A stretch of DNA of 64,000 bases from JBQKLI01 sp012798975. Lineage in GTDB: Bacteria > Bacillota > Clostridia > Tissierellales > Peptoniphilaceae. The stretch spans positions 1 to 64,000 of the forward strand of contig NZ_JBQKLI010000012.1 of NCBI RefSeq assembly GCF_052116305.1, given 5' to 3'. The translations under genes and the position numbers were made by a program. Shown one piece after another: positions 62,425-64,000 of this stretch. Under the pieces are notes generated by a model. That model saw nothing but the letters and a program-made list of their open reading frames with translations. It searched no databases and had not been told where the DNA came from. How positions within the stretch are numbered: the stretch's first letter is position 1; every line of letters begins with the position of its first letter.

Positions 62425-62634
62425 TATCCCACTGCTCAGCTTGAATGTTAATATTTTAACACTTTTGAAGAACTAGTTGGAGTATTCTTTAAAATCTTCC
62501 AAATTTTCAAGAGGAGGAAGCTGTATTTTTAGCTATATTATATACTCACGAGGAGCAAAACTGTAAATCTAGCCTTTCTTATTCTAATGATTGTTCATAA
62601 TTCTTCAAATATCGTCCTTTTTTCTTCAAATAAA
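62425..62634. other. Intergenic region between fucO and ferritin terminator
   Basis: About 210 bp of AT-rich sequence that should hold the fucO promoter on the minus strand. No ORF or clear hairpin was found. Confidence 0.4.
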
Positions 62635-62661
62635 AAACCAGCCCTAGTATAAGGCTGGTTT
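62635..62661 (-). terminator. Terminator of the ferritin gene
   Basis: AAACCAGCC with inverse (62635-62643, 62653-62661), T-rich exit on the minus strand. Confidence 0.85.
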
Positions 62662-62673
62662 GCATTTATATTA

Positions 62674-63156
62674 TTATCTAGCACCCAATTCGCCATTGTA
62701 GATATAAAGACCTGAACTGCTTCCTGCAATTCTGTCTAATCTTGTGATAATAGCATCAAATGTAGCTTCTTCTTCAACTTGTTCCATTACATACCATTGC
62801 ATAAAAATTTCGCTGGCATTGTCTTTTGCTTCTTTAGCTGCTAGATAGATATCATTGCAGTTTTTAGTTACTTCTTTTTCATGATCGTAAGCTGCTTGGA
62901 AAACTTCTTCTATACTTCCGTAATCATTTTTTGGTTTTGGAATTGCATCATATTCTACAGCATATCCTCTTTCTTGAAGATAGTGGATCATCTTTTGCGC
63001 ATGTTCCATTTCTTCTTGAGCTTGTTTCTGCATAAAGTGTGCAAAACCGTTCCAATCCTCATTTTCAAACCAAGCCTGCATCGCTGCATAGATATATGCT
63101 GATTCTAATTCAAAATTCATTTGTACATTAATTTTATCCAATATTTTATTATCCAT
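62674..63156 (-). CDS. ftn: Non-heme ferritin
   Basis: 160 residues; stores iron and oxidises Fe(II). Ferroxidase residues are in NFELESAYIYAAMQAW, QAQEEMEHAQKMIHYL and MEQVEEEATFDAI. The start at 63156 has AAGGGAG 7 nt upstream; the ATG at 63162 is too close to it. Single gene. Confidence 0.95.
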   Translation of the reverse strand: MDNKILDKINVQMNFELESAYIYAAMQAWFENEDWNGFAHFMQKQAQEEMEHAQKMIHYLQERGYAVEYDAIPKPKNDYGSIEEVFQAAYDHEKEVTKNCNDIYLAAKEAKDNASEIFMQWYVMEQVEEEATFDAIITRLDRIAGSSSGLYIYNGELGAR

Positions 63157-63219
63157 ATTCATTCTCCCTTTCGTTAGTTACTCTTTGTAATATATACCCT
63201 TATACATCGTATATAAACA

Positions 63220-63498
63220 TTATTCCTCATAGAGTCCATAAACTCCATATAACTTAATATCTCTTGTACAAAATTCTTTGATGACATCTGGAATTTTGGA
63301 AATATTAAGCGGTACCGTAATCCCATTATACTTAATGATCAACTCCTCTATACACACAAAATCCAGAGTTTGGACAAGTTCATAGATTTTCTGATGAGTT
63401 TCTTCTAAATGCATATCCCCTATAATAAAAGTTATTTTCTCAGGCATCGATGATTGATCATTGGGATTGATTCTGTTGATTAATAGTACATTATTCAT
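63220..63498 (-). CDS. Hypothetical protein, 92 residues
   Basis: Start at 63498 with AAAAGGGGA 8 nt upstream. Predicted soluble mixed alpha/beta fold; contains FIIGDMHLEETHQKIYELVQTL and a C-terminal KLYGVYGLYEE. No family recognised. Lies alone between ferritin and the divergent S41-like gene. Confidence 0.6.
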   Translation of the reverse strand: MNNVLLINRINPNDQSSMPEKITFIIGDMHLEETHQKIYELVQTLDFVCIEELIIKYNGITVPLNISKIPDVIKEFCTRDIKLYGVYGLYEE

Positions 63499-63641
63499 AG
63501 TAAATCCCCTTTTATCGCTTTCTCTCGCTGTCTCCTATATACCCTAATTTTTTTGAATTAATCTGATCTATTATATATAGTAAAAACTTGTTATTCCAGC
63601 CTTTCATTGATAAAATACAATTAACTTTATAGGAGGCCGTT

Positions 63642-64000
63642 ATGGAAAAAAGAAAAATTCCCCATAAAAATATTAAAAAAAGAAGAAAAAAGAAAAAATC
63701 CCCTCTTCCATTCTTATTTTTCTGTCTTATCATTTTTCTTGGAGTTCTGTATTTCTATAAACCGCCTCTTAAAAACACTTCAGAAAATCCTCTATCACAG
63801 AAAGGGCCTCTAAGCGAAACGGCAAAAGAAAAAGATTTTAAATACTTTTATAATACGCTGAAAGAAAACTATCCTTATTTTACAATCGATGAAAAATTCA
63901 ACAACGTTTCCTTTTTAGAAAAAGAAGATACTTATCTGAAACTGATCGAAGAAACAAAGGACGACGCCTCATATTTTGAAGCTCTGCAGAAAATCACAAA
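63642..64000 (+). CDS. Start of a membrane-anchored S41-like peptidase (runs off the window)
   Basis: ATG at 63642 after AGGAGG. A very basic N-terminus (KKRRKKKK) and one hydrophobic helix (about residues 25-42) anchor it. The outside part DFKYFYNTLKENYPYF resembles the N-terminal region of S41 family C-terminal processing-like peptidases. The frame is open to the window edge (119 codons visible). Confidence 0.6.
   Translation, partial: MEKRKIPHKNIKKRRKKKKSPLPFLFFCLIIFLGVLYFYKPPLKNTSENPLSQKGPLSETAKEKDFKYFYNTLKENYPYFTIDEKFNNVSFLEKEDTYLKLIEETKDDASYFEALQKIT

Noticed and set aside
63512..63733. 73-codon minus-strand ORF opposite the S41-like gene
   Set aside because: It is the shadow of a gene with AGGAGG and a clear membrane anchor on the plus strand.

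Overview
The window looks like chromosome from a low-GC, anaerobic, Gram-positive bacterium of the Clostridia/Tissierellia type. The evidence is an AT-rich sequence with strong AGGAGG ribosome binding sites, HrcA/CIRCE heat-shock control, a T-box glycyl-tRNA synthetase leader, the cdaA-cdaR-glmM c-di-AMP operon, a short-form HisG with HisZ, clostridial NAD-type glutamate dehydrogenase, and fermentation-type sugar use. The genus cannot be named from the sequence alone. No tRNA, rRNA or CRISPR array was seen.

Layout. 1-800: a decayed mobile element next to the 3' end of guaA, made of the edge of a probable IS3-type insertion sequence and a broken tyrosine integrase. 0.8-12.8 kb: housekeeping and orphan genes, namely an ATP-pyrophosphatase-only GMP synthase, a polysaccharide deacetylase, a GTPase, an orphan molybdopterin oxidoreductase, groESL behind CIRCE, a hemolysin III-like protein, an OGG1-type glycosylase and glutamate dehydrogenase. 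13-22 kb: glyS with a T-box, then a complete histidine operon hisZG(fused)-D-C-B-H-A-F-IE. The operon is preceded by a 19-residue His-rich leader peptide and an attenuator. htpG diverges from it with its own CIRCE-like operator. 24-28.6 kb: trkH-trkA-trkH potassium uptake.

31.7-40.8 kb is the most unusual part. It appears to be a complete biosynthetic locus for a ribosomally made, post-translationally modified peptide. It has a two-component system, a radical SAM/SPASM maturase, three tandem 33-residue precursor peptides not recorded as genes by length-based ORF calling, a CPBP membrane protease, an ABC-2 ATPase with two permeases, and an ABC exporter. The two transcription units share a four-box TTTAAG-type operator in 11-bp phase with identical spacing to the -10 element, which ties both units to the adjacent OmpR-type regulator.

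42-51.5 kb: dinB with a LexA-type box, a PTS permease, mtnN, degV, glmM-cdaR-cdaA and ptsH. 51.8-62.4 kb: an L-fucose regulon (fucA, ABC transporter, fucU, fucI, fucK, divergent fucR) plus fucO broken by a one-base frameshift in an A run. 62.6-64 kb: ferritin, a small unknown, and the start of an S41-like membrane protein.

Several intergenic gaps carry a recurring structure: purine-rich TAGGG or GAGAGGGG tracts, hairpins with 3-nt loops, related GACCGCA terminators and matching pyrimidine-rich tracts. One gap (28.6 kb) holds three 22-bp hairpin modules whose stems differ by compensatory changes.
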